The position numbers were made by a program, and so were the translations under genes. The notes below the pieces were generated by a model that worked only from the letters and a program-made list of their open reading frames with translations, ran no database searches and was not told the DNA's origin. Of a stretch of DNA of 64,000 nucleotides, positions 43,401-55,400 are shown piece by piece; position 1 is the stretch's first letter; every line of letters starts with the position of its first letter. The DNA is from Craspedostauros australis (lineage: Eukaryota; Bacillariophyta; Bacillariophyceae; Mastogloiales; Achnanthaceae): contig JAMXDE010000025.1 in the NCBI GenBank assembly GCA_026770025.1, positions 310,001-374,000 of the forward strand, given 5' to 3'.

Positions 43401-46400
43401 CAGAGGTTGGGCCGCTAGTTGGTCCAGATGTTGGTCCAGAAGTTGGTCCAGATGTTGGTCCCGAAGTAGGTCCCGAGGTTGGTCCAGAAGTGGGTCCGCT
43501 GGTTGGTCCCGAAGTAGGTCCGCTAGTTGGTCCAGATGTTGGTCCGCTGGTTGGTCCAGATGTTGGTCCGCTGGTTGGTCCGGATGTTGGTCCGCTGGTT
43601 GGTCCAGATGTTGGTCCGCTGGTTGGTCCCGAAGTTGGGCCGCTAGTTGGTCCGGATGTTGGTCCGGATGTTGGTCCGCTAGTTGGTCCAGAAGTAGGTC
43701 CCGAAGTAGGTCCGCTGGTTGGTCCGGATGTTGGTCCGCTGGTTGGTCCAGATGTTGGTCCGCTAGTTGGTCCAGAGGTTGGGCCACTGGTTGGTCCGCT
43801 AGTTGGTCCAGACGTTGGCCCAGAGGTTGGTCCGCTAGTTGGTCCAGAGGTTGGTCCCGAAGTAGGTCCCGAGGTTGGTCCAGATGTTGGGCCGCTGGTT
43901 GGTCCCGAAGTTGGGCCGCTAGTTGGTCCGGATGTTGGTCCGCTAGTTGGTCCAGAAGTAGGTCCGCTGGTTGGTCCAGATGTTGGTCCGCTAGTTGGAC
44001 CGGATGTTGGTCCGGAAGTAGGTCCACTGGTTGGTCCAGACGTTGGCCCGCTGGTTGGTCCAGAGGTGGGTCCAGATGTTGGTCCGCTAGTTGGTCCAGA
44101 GGTTGGGCCGGAAGTAGGTCCACTGGTTGGTCCAGACGTTGGCCCGCTGGTTGGTCCAGAGGTGGGTCCGCTAGTTGGTCCAGATGTTGGTCCAGATGTT
44201 GGTCCAGAGGTTGGTCCGCTAGTTGGTCCGCTAGTGGGTCCAGACGTCGGTCCAGATGTTGGTCCGCTGGTTGGTCCCGAAGTTGGTCCAGAGGTTGGTC
44301 CCGAGGTTGGGCCGGAAGTTGGTCCAGATGTTGGTCCACTGGTTGGTCCAGAGGTTGGTCCGCTAGTTGGTCCAGAGGTTGGGCCACTGGTTGGTCCAGA
44401 TGTTGGGCCGGATGTTGGTCCAGAGGTTGGTCCGCTGGTTGGTCCAGAGGTTGGTCCCGAGGTTGGGCCGCTAGTTGGTCCTGAAGTTGGTCCGGATGTT
44501 GGTCCGCTGGTTGGTCCCGAGGTTGGGCCGGATGTTGGTCCAGATGTTGGTCCCGAAGTAGGTCCAGATGTTGGGCCGCTAGTTGGTCCAGAGGTTGGTC
44601 CAGAGGTTGGTCCGCTGGTTGGGCCGGAAGTTGGGCCAGATGTTGGTCCGCTGGTTGGTCCAGATGTTGGTCCGCTGGTTGGTCCGCTGGTTGGTCCGCT
44701 GGTTGGTCCAGAGGTTGGTCCAGATGTGGGTCCCGAAGTTGGTCCAGAGGTTGGGCCACTGGTTGGTCCCGAAGTTGGGCCAGAGGTTGGGCCGCTAGTT
44801 GGTCCAGAAGTCGGTCCCGAGGTTGGGCCGCTGGTTGGGCCGGAAGTAGGTCCCGAGGTTGGTCCACTGGTTGGTCCACTGGTTGGTCCAGAGGTTGGTC
44901 CGCTGGTTGGTCCCGAGGTTGGGCCGGATGTTGGTCCGCTGGTTGGTCCAGAAGTAGGTCCGCTGGTTGGTCCAGAAGTAGGTCCGCTGGTTGGTCCGGA
45001 TGTTGGTCCGCTGGTTGGTCCAGATGTTGGTCCAGAGGTTGGGCCACTGGTTGGTCCGCTAGTTGGTCCAGACGTTGGCCCAGACGTTGGCCCAGACGTT
45101 GGCCCAGAGGTTGGGCCACTGGTTGGTCCAGATGTTGGGCCGCTGGTTGGTCCGCTGGTTGGTCCAGAGGTTGGTCCCGAGGTTGGGCCGCTAGTTGGTC
45201 CTGAAGTTGGTCCGGATGTTGGTCCGCTGGTTGGTCCCGAGGTTGGGCCGGATGTTGGCCCAGATGTTGGTCCAGATGTTGGTCCCGAAGTAGGTCCAGA
45301 TGTTGGGCCGCTAGTTGGTCCAGAGGTTGGTCCGCTGGTTGGGCCGGAAGTTGGGCCAGATGTTGGTCCGCTGGTTGGTCCAGATGTTGGTCCGCTAGTT
45401 GGGCCAGATGTTGGTCCGCTGGTTGGGCCAGATGTTGGTCCGCTGGTTGGTCCGCTGGTTGGTCCGCTGGTTGGTCCAGAGGTGGGTCCGCTAGTTGGGC
45501 CAGATGTTGGTCCAGATGTTGGTCCAGAGGTTGGTCCCGAAGTTGGTCCGCTGGTTGGTCCCGAGGTTGGTCCAGATGTTGGTCCTGAAGTTGGTCCAGA
45601 GGTTGGTCCAGAGGTTGGTCCCGAAGTTGGTCCAGAGGTTGGTCCAGAGGTTGGTCCGGATGTTGGTCCACTGGTTGGTCCCGACGTTGGTCCGGATGTT
45701 GGGCCGCTTGTTGGTCCGGATGTTGGTCCAGAGGTCGGCGCCGAAGTTGGGGCAGCCGTTGGCTCGATACACTCGGTGTTGCATGGAACATCGAAGTAGT
45801 ACGCAGCAAAGTTGTCTGGATTGCCTGAGCCACCTTCGCCGTCATCACTTGGAAGGCTGCATGCCTCGCAGTTCTCACTGGCAAAGTCATCGCCAGTGTA
45901 GATGTAGATCACCACGTTCGTGGACATGTCCACACACTCGGCAGAAAGTGAGATCGGAGTGTTCTCTCCGACATTTGCAAACTCAGCGCATTCGTTGATA
46001 CCAGTCTCGGACTTGCGGTACTTGATGAAGACATGCGGGATGACCCCGTTGATGATGTTCTGAATGAAGTCAAACTCAACGAGTGTTGCATCGTCGCTCT
46101 CGAATGTGAGGATGATTGGCTTGGGGTCTGCAGTGTAGGAAGGATCGGTGGACCTGACGAACTTGGCGCCATCTGGATCAACGCAGTTGGTTGGTGCAGC
46201 ACTGGCTGTTGGCTGGGATGTTGGCTGTGGAGTTGGGCCGGATGTTGGTCCGCTAGTTGGTCCGGATGTGGGTCCGCTAGTTGGTCCCGAGGTTGGTCCC
46301 GAAGTTGGTCCGCTAGTTGGTCCCGAAGTTGGTCCGGAGGTTGGTCCGGAGGTTGGTCCGGAGGTTGGTCCAGATGTTGGTCCCGAAGTAGGTCCGCTAG

Positions 46401-49400
46401 TTGGTCCAGAGGTTGGTCCAGAGGTTGGTCCAGAGGTTGGTCCAGAGGTTGGTCCGCTGGTTGGGCCAGATGTTGGTCCGCTGGTTGGTCCGGATGTTGG
46501 GCCAGAGGTTGGTCCTGAAGTTGGTCCGCTAGTTGGTCCAGAGGTTGGTCCGCTGGTTGGTCCAGACGTTGGGCCGCTGGTTGGGCCGGAAGTTGGTCCT
46601 GAGGTTGGGCCGGATGTTGGTCCCGAAGTAGGTCCGGATGTTGGTCCGCTGGTTGGTCCCGAAGTAGGTCCGCTGGTTGGGCCAGATGTTGGTCCCGATG
46701 TAGGTCCGCTGGTTGGTCCGCTAGTTGGTCCGCTGGTTGGTCCGGATGTTGGTCCCGAGGTTGGCCCGCTAGTTGGCCCGGATGTTGGTCCGCTGGTTGG
46801 TCCAGAGGTTGGCCCAGAGGTTGGTCCAGATGTTGGGCCGCTGGTTGGCCCGCTGGTTGGGCCAGATGTTGGTCCAGATGTTGGCCCAGATGTTGGGCCA
46901 GAGGTTGGTCCAGAAGTAGGTCCACTGGTTGGGCCAGAGGTTGGTCCCGAAGTAGGTCCAGATGTTGGTCCGCTAGTAGGTCCAGATGTTGGTCCGGATG
47001 TTGGTCCAGATGTTGGTCCCGAAGTTGGCCCACTGGTTGGTCCGCTGGTTGGTCCAGATGTTGGTCCCGAAGTAGGTCCGCTGGTTGGTCCGGATGTTGG
47101 TCCAGAGGTTGGGCCGCTAGTTGGTCCGCTAGTTGGTCCGCTGGTTGGGCCGGAAGTTGGTCCGCTGGTTGGTCCAGATGTTGGTCCAGAGGTTGGTCCG
47201 CTAGTTGGTCCGCTAGTGGGTCCAGAAGTCGGTCCCGAAGTTGGTCCCGAAGTTGGTCCAGACGTTGGTCCCGAAGTTGGTCCAGACGTTGGTCCCGAAG
47301 TTGGTCCAGACGTTGGTCCGCTGGTTGGTCCAGATGTTGGGCCGGAAGTAGGTCCAGAGGTTGGTCCGCTGGTTGGTCCGCTGGTTGGTCCGCTGGTTGG
47401 TCCGCTGGTTGGTCCGCTGGTTGGTCCGCTGGTTGGTCCGGATGTTGGTCCCGAAGTTGGGCCGCTGGTTGGTCCAGATGTTGGTCCAGAGGTTGGTCCG
47501 CTAGTGGGTCCAGACGTCGGTCCGGATGTTGGTCCAGACGTTGGTCCAGAGGTTGGTCCAGACGTTGGTCCAGAGGTTGGTCCAGAGGTTGGTCCGCTGG
47601 TTGGGCCGGATGTTGGTCCAGATGTTGGTCCAGATGTTGGTCCAGAGGTTGGTCCAGAGGTTGGGCCGCTAGTTGGTCCTGAAGTAGGTCCCGAAGTAGG
47701 TCCAGATGTTGGTCCGCTAGTAGGTCCAGATGTTGGTCCAGATGTTGGTCCCGAAGTTGGCCCACTGGTTGGTCCGCTGGTTGGTCCAGATGTTGGTCCC
47801 GAAGTAGGTCCGCTGGTTGGTCCGGATGTTGGTCCAGAGGTTGGGCCGCTAGTTGGTCCGCTAGTTGGTCCGCTGGTTGGGCCGGAAGTTGGTCCGCTGG
47901 TTGGTCCGCTGGTTGGTCCAGATGTTGGTCCGGAAGTTGGCCCCGAGGTTGGTCCGCTAGTTGGTCCGCTAGTGGGTCCAGAAGTCGGTCCCGAAGTTGG
48001 TCCCGAAGTTGGTCCAGACGTTGGTCCCGAAGTTGGTCCAGACGTTGGTCCCGAAGTTGGTCCAGACGTTGGTCCGCTGGTTGGTCCGCTGGTTGGTCCA
48101 GATGTTGGGCCGGAAGTAGGTCCAGAGGTTGGTCCAGAGGTTGGTCCGCTGGTTGGTCCGGATGTTGGTCCCGAAGTTGGGCCGCTGGTTGGTCCAGATG
48201 TTGGTCCAGAGGTTGGTCCGCTAGTGGGTCCAGACGTCGGTCCGGATGTTGGTCCAGACGTTGGTCCAGACGTTGGTCCAGACGTTGGTCCGCTGGTTGG
48301 TCCGCTGGTTGGGCCGGATGTTGGTCCAGATGTTGGTCCAGATGTTGGTCCAGATGTTGGTCCGCTGGTTGGTCCGCTGGTTGGGCCGGAAGTTGGTCCA
48401 GATGTTGGTCCAGATGTTGGTCCGGATGTTGGTCCGGATGTTGGTCCGGATGTTGGTCCGCTGGTTGGTCCGGATGTTGGTCCGCTGGTTGGTCCAGATG
48501 TTGGTCCGCTAGTGGGTCCAGATGTTGGTCCGCTAGTGGGTCCAGACGTCGGTCCAGAGGTTGGTCCGCTGGTTGGTCCGGATGTTGGTCCCGAAGTTGG
48601 GCCGCTGGTTGGTCCAGAGGTTGGTCCCGAAGTTGGTCCGCTGGTTGGGCCGGAAGTTGGTCCAGATGTTGGTCCAGATGTTGGTCCGGATGTTGGTCCG
48701 GATGTTGGTCCGCTAGTGGGTCCAGACGTCGGTCCGGATGTTGGTCCAGACGTTGGTCCGCTGGTTGGTCCAGACGTTGGTCCGCTGGTTGGTCCAGACG
48801 TTGGTCCGCTGGTTGGTCCAGACGTTGGTCCGCTGGTTGGTCCAGATGTTGGTCCAGATGTTGGTCCAGATGTTGGTCCAGATGTTGGTCCAGATGTTGG
48901 TCCAGATGTTGGTCCGGATGTTGGTCCGCTGGTTGGGCCGGAAGTTGGTCCAGACGTTGGTCCACTAGTTGGTCCGCTGGTTGGTCCGCTGGTTGGTCCG
49001 CTGGTTGGTCCACTAGTTGGTCCGCTGGTTGGCCCCGAGGTTGGTCCAGAGGTTGGCCCGCTAGTTGGTCCAGACGTTGGTCCAGATGTTGGCCCAGATG
49101 TTGGTCCCGAAGTAGGTCCGGATGTTGGTCCAGAGGTTGGTCCAGACGTCGGTCCCGAAGTTGGGCCGGATGTTGGTCCGCTGGTTGGTCCAGATGTTGG
49201 TCCAGAGGTTGGTCCGCTGGTTGGTCCCGAAGTTGGTCCAGAGGTTGGTCCCGAGGTTGGTCCCGAGGTTGGTCCAGAGGTTGGTCCAGAGGTTGGTCCA
49301 GAGGTTGGTCCAGATGTCGGTCCCGAAGTTGGGCCGGATGTTGGTCCGCTGGTTGGTCCAGAGGTTGGTCCAGATGTTGGTCCAGACGTCGGTCCGCTGG

Positions 49401-52400
49401 TTGGTCCGGATGTTGGTCCCGAAGTTGGTCCCGAGGTTGGGCCGGAAGTTGGTCCCGAGGTTGGTCCAGATGTTGGTCCGCTGGTTGGCCCGCTGGTTGG
49501 TCCGGATGTTGGTCCCGAAGTTGGTCCAGAGGTTGGTCCAGAGGTTGGTCCGGATGTTGGTCCCGAAGTAGGTCCGCTGGTTGGTCCGGATGTTGGTCCA
49601 GAGGTTGGGCCGCTAGTTGGTCCAGATGTTGGTCCAGATGTTGGTCCGGATGTTGGTCCGGAAGTAGGTCCGCTGGTTGGTCCGGATGTTGGTCCAGATG
49701 TTGGTCCGCTGGTTGGCCCGCTGGTTGGTCCGGATGTTGGTCCCGAAGTTGGTCCAGAGGTTGGGCCGCTAGTTGGTCCGCTGGTTGGTCCGGAAGTAGG
49801 TCCGGAAGTTGGCCCCGAGGTTGGTCCAGAGGTTGGCCCGCTGGTTGGGCCGCTAGTTGGTCCAGACGTTGGTCCCGAAGTTGGTCCCGAAGTTGGGCCG
49901 GATGTTGGTCCAGATGTTGGTCCAGATGTTGGTCCGCTGGTTGGGCCGCTGGTTGGTCCCGAAGTTGGTCCCGAGGTTGGCCCGCTAGTTGGTCCAGATG
50001 TTGGTCCAGATGTTGGTCCGGATGTTGGTCCAGATGTTGGTCCGCTGGTTGGTCCGGATGTTGGTCCAGATGTTGGTCCGCTGGTTGGCCCGCTGGTTGG
50101 TCCGGATGTTGGTCCCGAAGTTGGTCCAGAGGTTGGTCCAGAGGTTGGTCCGGATGTTGGTCCCGAAGTAGGTCCGCTGGTTGGTCCGGATGTTGGTCCA
50201 GAGGTTGGGCCGCTAGTTGGTCCGCTGGTTGGTCCGGAAGTAGGTCCGGAAGTTGGCCCCGAGGTTGGCCCGCTGGTTGGGCCGCTAGTTGGTCCAGACG
50301 TTGGTCCAGATGTTGGTCCCGAAGTTGGGCCGGATGTGGGTCCAGAGGTTGGTCCAGACGTTGGTCCAGAGGTTGGTCCGCTGGTTGGTCCAGATGTTGG
50401 TCCCGAAGTTGGTCCGCTGGTTGGTCCAGATGTTGGTCCCGAAGTTGGTCCAGACGTCGGTCCGCTGGTTGGTCCCGAGGTTGGGCCGGAAGTTGGTCCA
50501 GATGTTGGTCCAGATGTTGGTCCGCTGGTTGGGCCGCTGGTTGGTCCCGAAGTTGGTCCCGAGGTTGGCCCGCTAGTTGGTCCAGATGTTGGTCCAGATG
50601 TTGGTCCGGAAGTAGGTCCGCTGGTTGGTCCGGATGTTGGTCCAGATGTTGGTCCGCTGGTTGGCCCGCTGGTTGGTCCGGATGTTGGTCCCGAAGTTGG
50701 TCCAGAGGTTGGTCCAGAGGTTGGTCCGGATGTTGGTCCCGAAGTAGGTCCGCTGGTTGGTCCGGATGTTGGTCCAGAGGTTGGGCCGCTAGTTGGTCCG
50801 CTGGTTGGTCCGGAAGTAGGTCCGGAAGTTGGCCCCGAGGTTGGCCCGCTGGTTGGGCCGCTAGTTGGTCCAGACGTTGGTCCAGATGTTGGTCCCGAAG
50901 TTGGGCCGGATGTGGGTCCAGAGGTTGGTCCAGACGTTGGTCCAGAGGTTGGTCCGCTGGTTGGTCCAGATGTTGGTCCCGAAGTTGGTCCGCTGGTTGG
51001 TCCAGATGTTGGTCCCGAAGTTGGTCCAGACGTCGGTCCGCTGGTTGGTCCCGAGGTTGGGCCGGAAGTTGGTCCAGATGTTGGTCCAGATGTTGGTCCA
51101 GATGTTGGTCCGCTGGTTGGGCCGCTGGTTGGTCCCGAAGTTGGTCCCGAGGTTGGCCCGCTAGTTGGTCCAGATGTTGGTCCAGATGTTGGTCCGGATG
51201 TTGGTCCGGAAGTAGGTCCGCTGGTTGGTCCGGATGTTGGTCCAGAGGTTGGGCCGCTAGTTGGTCCGCTGGTTGGTCCGGAAGTAGGTCCGGAAGTTGG
51301 CCCCGAGGTTGGCCCGCTGGTTGGGCCGCTAGTTGGTCCAGACGTTGGTCCAGATGTTGGTCCCGAAGTTGGGCCGGATGTGGGTCCAGAGGTTGGTCCA
51401 GACGTTGGTCCAGACGTTGGTCCGCTAGTTGGTCCAGACGTCGGTCCCGAAGTTGGTCCGCTGGTTGGTCCAGATGTTGGTCCGCTGGTTGGGCCGCTGG
51501 TTGGTCCCGAAGTTGGTCCAGAAGTAGGTCCCGAAGTTGGTCCAGAAGTAGGTCCAGAGGTTGGTCCGGATGTTGGTCCAGACGTTGGTCCAGAGGTTGG
51601 CCCGCTAGTTGGTCCGCTGGTTGGTCCGCTGGTTGGTCCAGATGTTGGTCCAGATGTTGGTCCAGATGTTGGTCCAGATGTTGGTCCAGATGTTGGTCCA
51701 GATGTTGGTCCAGATGTTGGTCCAGATGTTGGTCCGCTGGTTGGGCCGCTGGTTGGTCCCGAAGTTGGTCCCGAGGTTGGCCCGCTAGTTGGTCCAGATG
51801 TTGGTCCAGATGTTGGTCCGGATGTTGGTCCGGATGTTGGTCCGGAAGTAGGTCCGCTGGTTGGTCCGGATGTTGGTCCAGAGGTTGGGCCGCTAGTTGG
51901 TCCGCTGGTTGGTCCGGAAGTAGGTCCGGAAGTTGGCCCCGAGGTTGGCCCGCTGGTTGGGCCGCTAGTTGGTCCAGACGTTGGTCCAGATGTTGGTCCC
52001 GAAGTTGGGCCGGATGTGGGTCCAGAGGTTGGTCCGCTAGTTGGTCCAGAGGTTGGTCCGCTAGTTGGTCCAGACGTCGGTCCCGAAGTTGGTCCGCTGG
52101 TTGGTCCAGATGTTGGTCCGCTGGTTGGTCCGCTGGTTGGTCCGGATGTTGGTCCCGAAGTTGGTCCAGAGGTTGGTCCCGAGGTTGGTCCAGAAGTAGG
52201 TCCAGATGTTGGTCCAGATGTTGGTCCGCTGGTTGGGCCGCTGGTTGGTCCCGAAGTTGGTCCCGAGGTTGGCCCGCTAGTTGGTCCAGATGTTGGTCCA
52301 GATGTTGGTCCGGATGTTGGTCCGGAAGTAGGTCCGCTGGTTGGTCCGGATGTTGGTCCAGAGGTTGGGCCGCTAGTTGGTCCGCTGGTTGGTCCGGAAG

Positions 52401-55400
52401 TAGGTCCGGAAGTTGGCCCCGAGGTTGGCCCGCTGGTTGGGCCGCTAGTTGGTCCAGACGTTGGTCCAGATGTTGGTCCCGAAGTTGGGCCGGATGTGGG
52501 TCCAGAGGTTGGTCCGCTAGTTGGTCCAGAGGTTGGTCCGCTAGTTGGTCCAGACGTCGGTCCCGAAGTTGGTCCGCTGGTTGGTCCAGATGTTGGTCCG
52601 CTGGTTGGTCCGCTGGTTGGTCCGGATGTTGGTCCCGAAGTTGGTCCAGAGGTTGGTCCCGAGGTTGGTCCAGAAGTAGGTCCAGATGTTGGTCCAGATG
52701 TTGGTCCGCTGGTTGGGCCGCTGGTTGGTCCCGAAGTTGGTCCCGAGGTTGGTCCCGAAGTTGGTCCAGAAGTAGGTCCCGAAGTTGGTCCAGAAGTAGG
52801 TCCAGAGGTTGGTCCAGAGGTTGGTCCGCTGGTTGGTCCGGATGTTGGTCCAGAGGTTGGCCCGCTAGTTGGTCCGCTGGTTGGTCCGCTGGTTGGTCCG
52901 CTGGTTGGTCCGCTGGTTGGTCCAGATGTTGGTCCAGATGTTGGTCCAGATGTTGGTCCGCTAGTTGGTCCCGAAGTTGGGCCGCTAGTTGGGCCGGAAG
53001 TAGGTCCTGAAGTTGGTCCGCTGGTTGGTCCAGAGGTTGGGCCGAATGTTGGTCCACTGGTTGGGGCGGATGTGGGTGATGCGGTTGGCTCAATGCACTC
53101 AGTGTTGCACGGCAGTTCGAAGTAGTACGCCTCAAAGTTGTCCGGGTTGCCGGATCCGGTCTCCCCATCGTCGGTTGGCAGACTGCATGCTTCGCAATCT
53201 TCGCCAGCGAAGTCATCGCCTGTGTAGATGTAGATTGTGACCATGGTTGTTTGGTCGATGCACTCAGCAGCGTACGAGAACGTGGAGTCTTCGCCCGCAT
53301 TCATGATCTCCGAACACTCATTGATTCCTGTCTCGGCATTGCGGTATTTAATAAACACATGTGGAATGACCCCGTTGATGATATTCTGGACAAAGTCAAA
53401 TTCAACGAGTGTGCCGTCGTCGCTCTCGAATGTCAGGACGATGGGCTTCGGGTCAGCAGTGTAGTCTGGGTCGGTTGATCCCTTCAACTTGGCACCATCG
53501 GGATCAACGCAGTTGGTCGGCGCGGCGCTGGTGGTTGGAGCAGAAGTAGGTGTGCTGGTTGGGCCGCTGGTTGGGCCGGAAGTCGGTCCCGAAGTTGGGC
53601 CGCTGGTTGGTCCGCTTGTTGGTCCCGAAGTTGGGCCGCTGGTTGGTCCGCTAGTTGGCCCAGAGGTTGGGCCGGAAGTTGGTCCGGATGTTGGTCCAGA
53701 GGTGGGCCCACTGGTCGGGCCGGATGTTGGCGCAGATGTTGGTCCCCCAGTTGGGCCGCTGGTCGGCCCAGAAGTCGGTCCACTGGTTGGTCCAGATGTT
53801 GGGCCGCTCGTCGGTCCACTGGTGGGTCCGCTGGTTGGTCCAGATGTTGGGCCAGAGGTTGGTCCAGATGTTGGGCCAGATGTTGGGCCAGAGGTTGGTC
53901 CAGATGTTGGGCCAGAGGTTGGTCCAGATGTTGGGCCCGATGTTGGACCGCTGGTAGGGCCGGATGTTGGCGCAGATGTTGGTCCTCCAGTTGGGCCGCT
54001 GGTTGGTCCAGATGTTGGTCCAGATGTTGGTCCAGAGGTTGGGCCGCTAGTCGGTCCACTGGTGGGTCCGCTGGTTGGTCCAGAAGTGGGGCCGGATGTT
54101 GGGCCAGAGGTTGGTCCAGAGGTTGGTCCAGATGTTGGACCGGATGTTGGTCCGCTGGTAGGGCCGGATGTTGGCGCAGATGTTGGTCCTCCAGTTGGTC
54201 CGCTGGTTGGTCCAGATGTTGGTCCCGAGGTTGGGCCGGACGTTGGTCCAGAGGTCGGTCCAGATGTTGGTCCAGATGTTGGTCCGCTGGTTGGTCCAGA
54301 GGTTGGTCCGCTGGTTGGTCCGCTGGTTGGTCCGCTGGTTGGTCCAGAGGTTGGTCCAGAGGTTGGTCCAGAGGTTGGTCCAGAGGTTGGTCCAGAGGTT
54401 GGTCCAGAGGTTGGTCCAGAGGTTGGTCCAGAGGTTGGTCCAGAGGTTGGTCCAGAGGTTGGTCCAGAGGTTGGTCCAGATGTTGGTCCGCTGGTAGGGC
54501 CGGATGTTGGTGCAGATGTTGGTCCTCCGGTTGGTCCGCTGGTTGGTCCAGATGTTGGTCCAGACGTTGGACCGGACGTTGGTCCAGAGGTCGGTCCACT
54601 GGTCGGTCCACTGGTTGGTCCGCTGGTTGGTCCAGAAGTGGGGCCCGATGTTGGTCCACTGGTTGGGCCGCTGGTAGGTCCAGATGTCGGTCCGCTGGTC
54701 GGTCCGCTAGTTGGCCCAGAAGTGGGGCCTGATGTTGGTCCGCTGGTAGGGCCGGATGTTGGTGCAGATGTTGGTCCTCCAGTTGGTCCGCTGGTTGGTC
54801 CGCTGGTTGGCCCGGATGTTGGGCCGGACGTTGGTCCGGATGTTGGTCCTGAGGTTGGTCCGCTGGTTGGTCCGCTGGTTGGTCCAGAAGTGGGGCCCGA
54901 TGTTGGTCCCGAGGTTGGTCCCGATGTCGGGCCGCTGGTAGGTCCAGAGGTTGGTCCAGATGTTGGGCCCGAAGTAGGTCCAGATGTCGGTCCGGAGGTT
55001 GGTCCACTGGTTGGTGCTGAAGTTGGCGCTGCGGTTGGATCGATACACTCGGTCTGGCATGGAACCTCGAAGTAGTATGCCTCGAAGTTGTCCGGGTTTC
55101 CAGAGTCTCCTTCGCCATCCGGGATGCTGCAAGCTTCGCACTCCTCACTTGGGAAATCTTCTCCTGTGTAGATGTAGATGGTGACTCCAGTCACTCCATC
55201 GAAGCACTCGGCAGTGAGTGGGTATGTAGCACCAAGGCCGACAGTGTCGAACTGAGCGCAATCCTCTGTTCCGGTTTCTTGGTTGCGGTACTTGATGAAG
55301 ACATGTGGGATGACTCCGTTGATGATGTTCTGCACAAAGTCGAACTCAACACTGGTTCCATCGTCACTCTCGAAAGTGAGGACGATTGGAAGTGGGTCGG

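Noticed and set aside
35816-53094. CRISPR-like appearance of regularly spaced repeats.
   Set aside because: Units are 12-bp, contiguous and in frame with a protein. There are no unique spacers and no cas genes.
35801-55075. Very long plus-strand frames (Val-Gly-Pro repeats at 35801-40669, 41018-45799, 46148-53125 and 53489-55075).
   Set aside because: They are mirror frames of the 12-bp PTSG units, whose length is a multiple of three and which lack stops in most frames. They break at or just beyond the non-repetitive domain copies, and only the minus-strand PTSG frame continues with a signal peptide and folded domains.
35694-55148. Minus-strand alternate frames rich in Asp-Gln-Pro-Leu (35694-40760, 40779-45890, 45909-53300 and 53484-55148).
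   Set aside because: Out-of-frame reads of the same repeats. They are interrupted at each domain copy and have no independent domain or signal.
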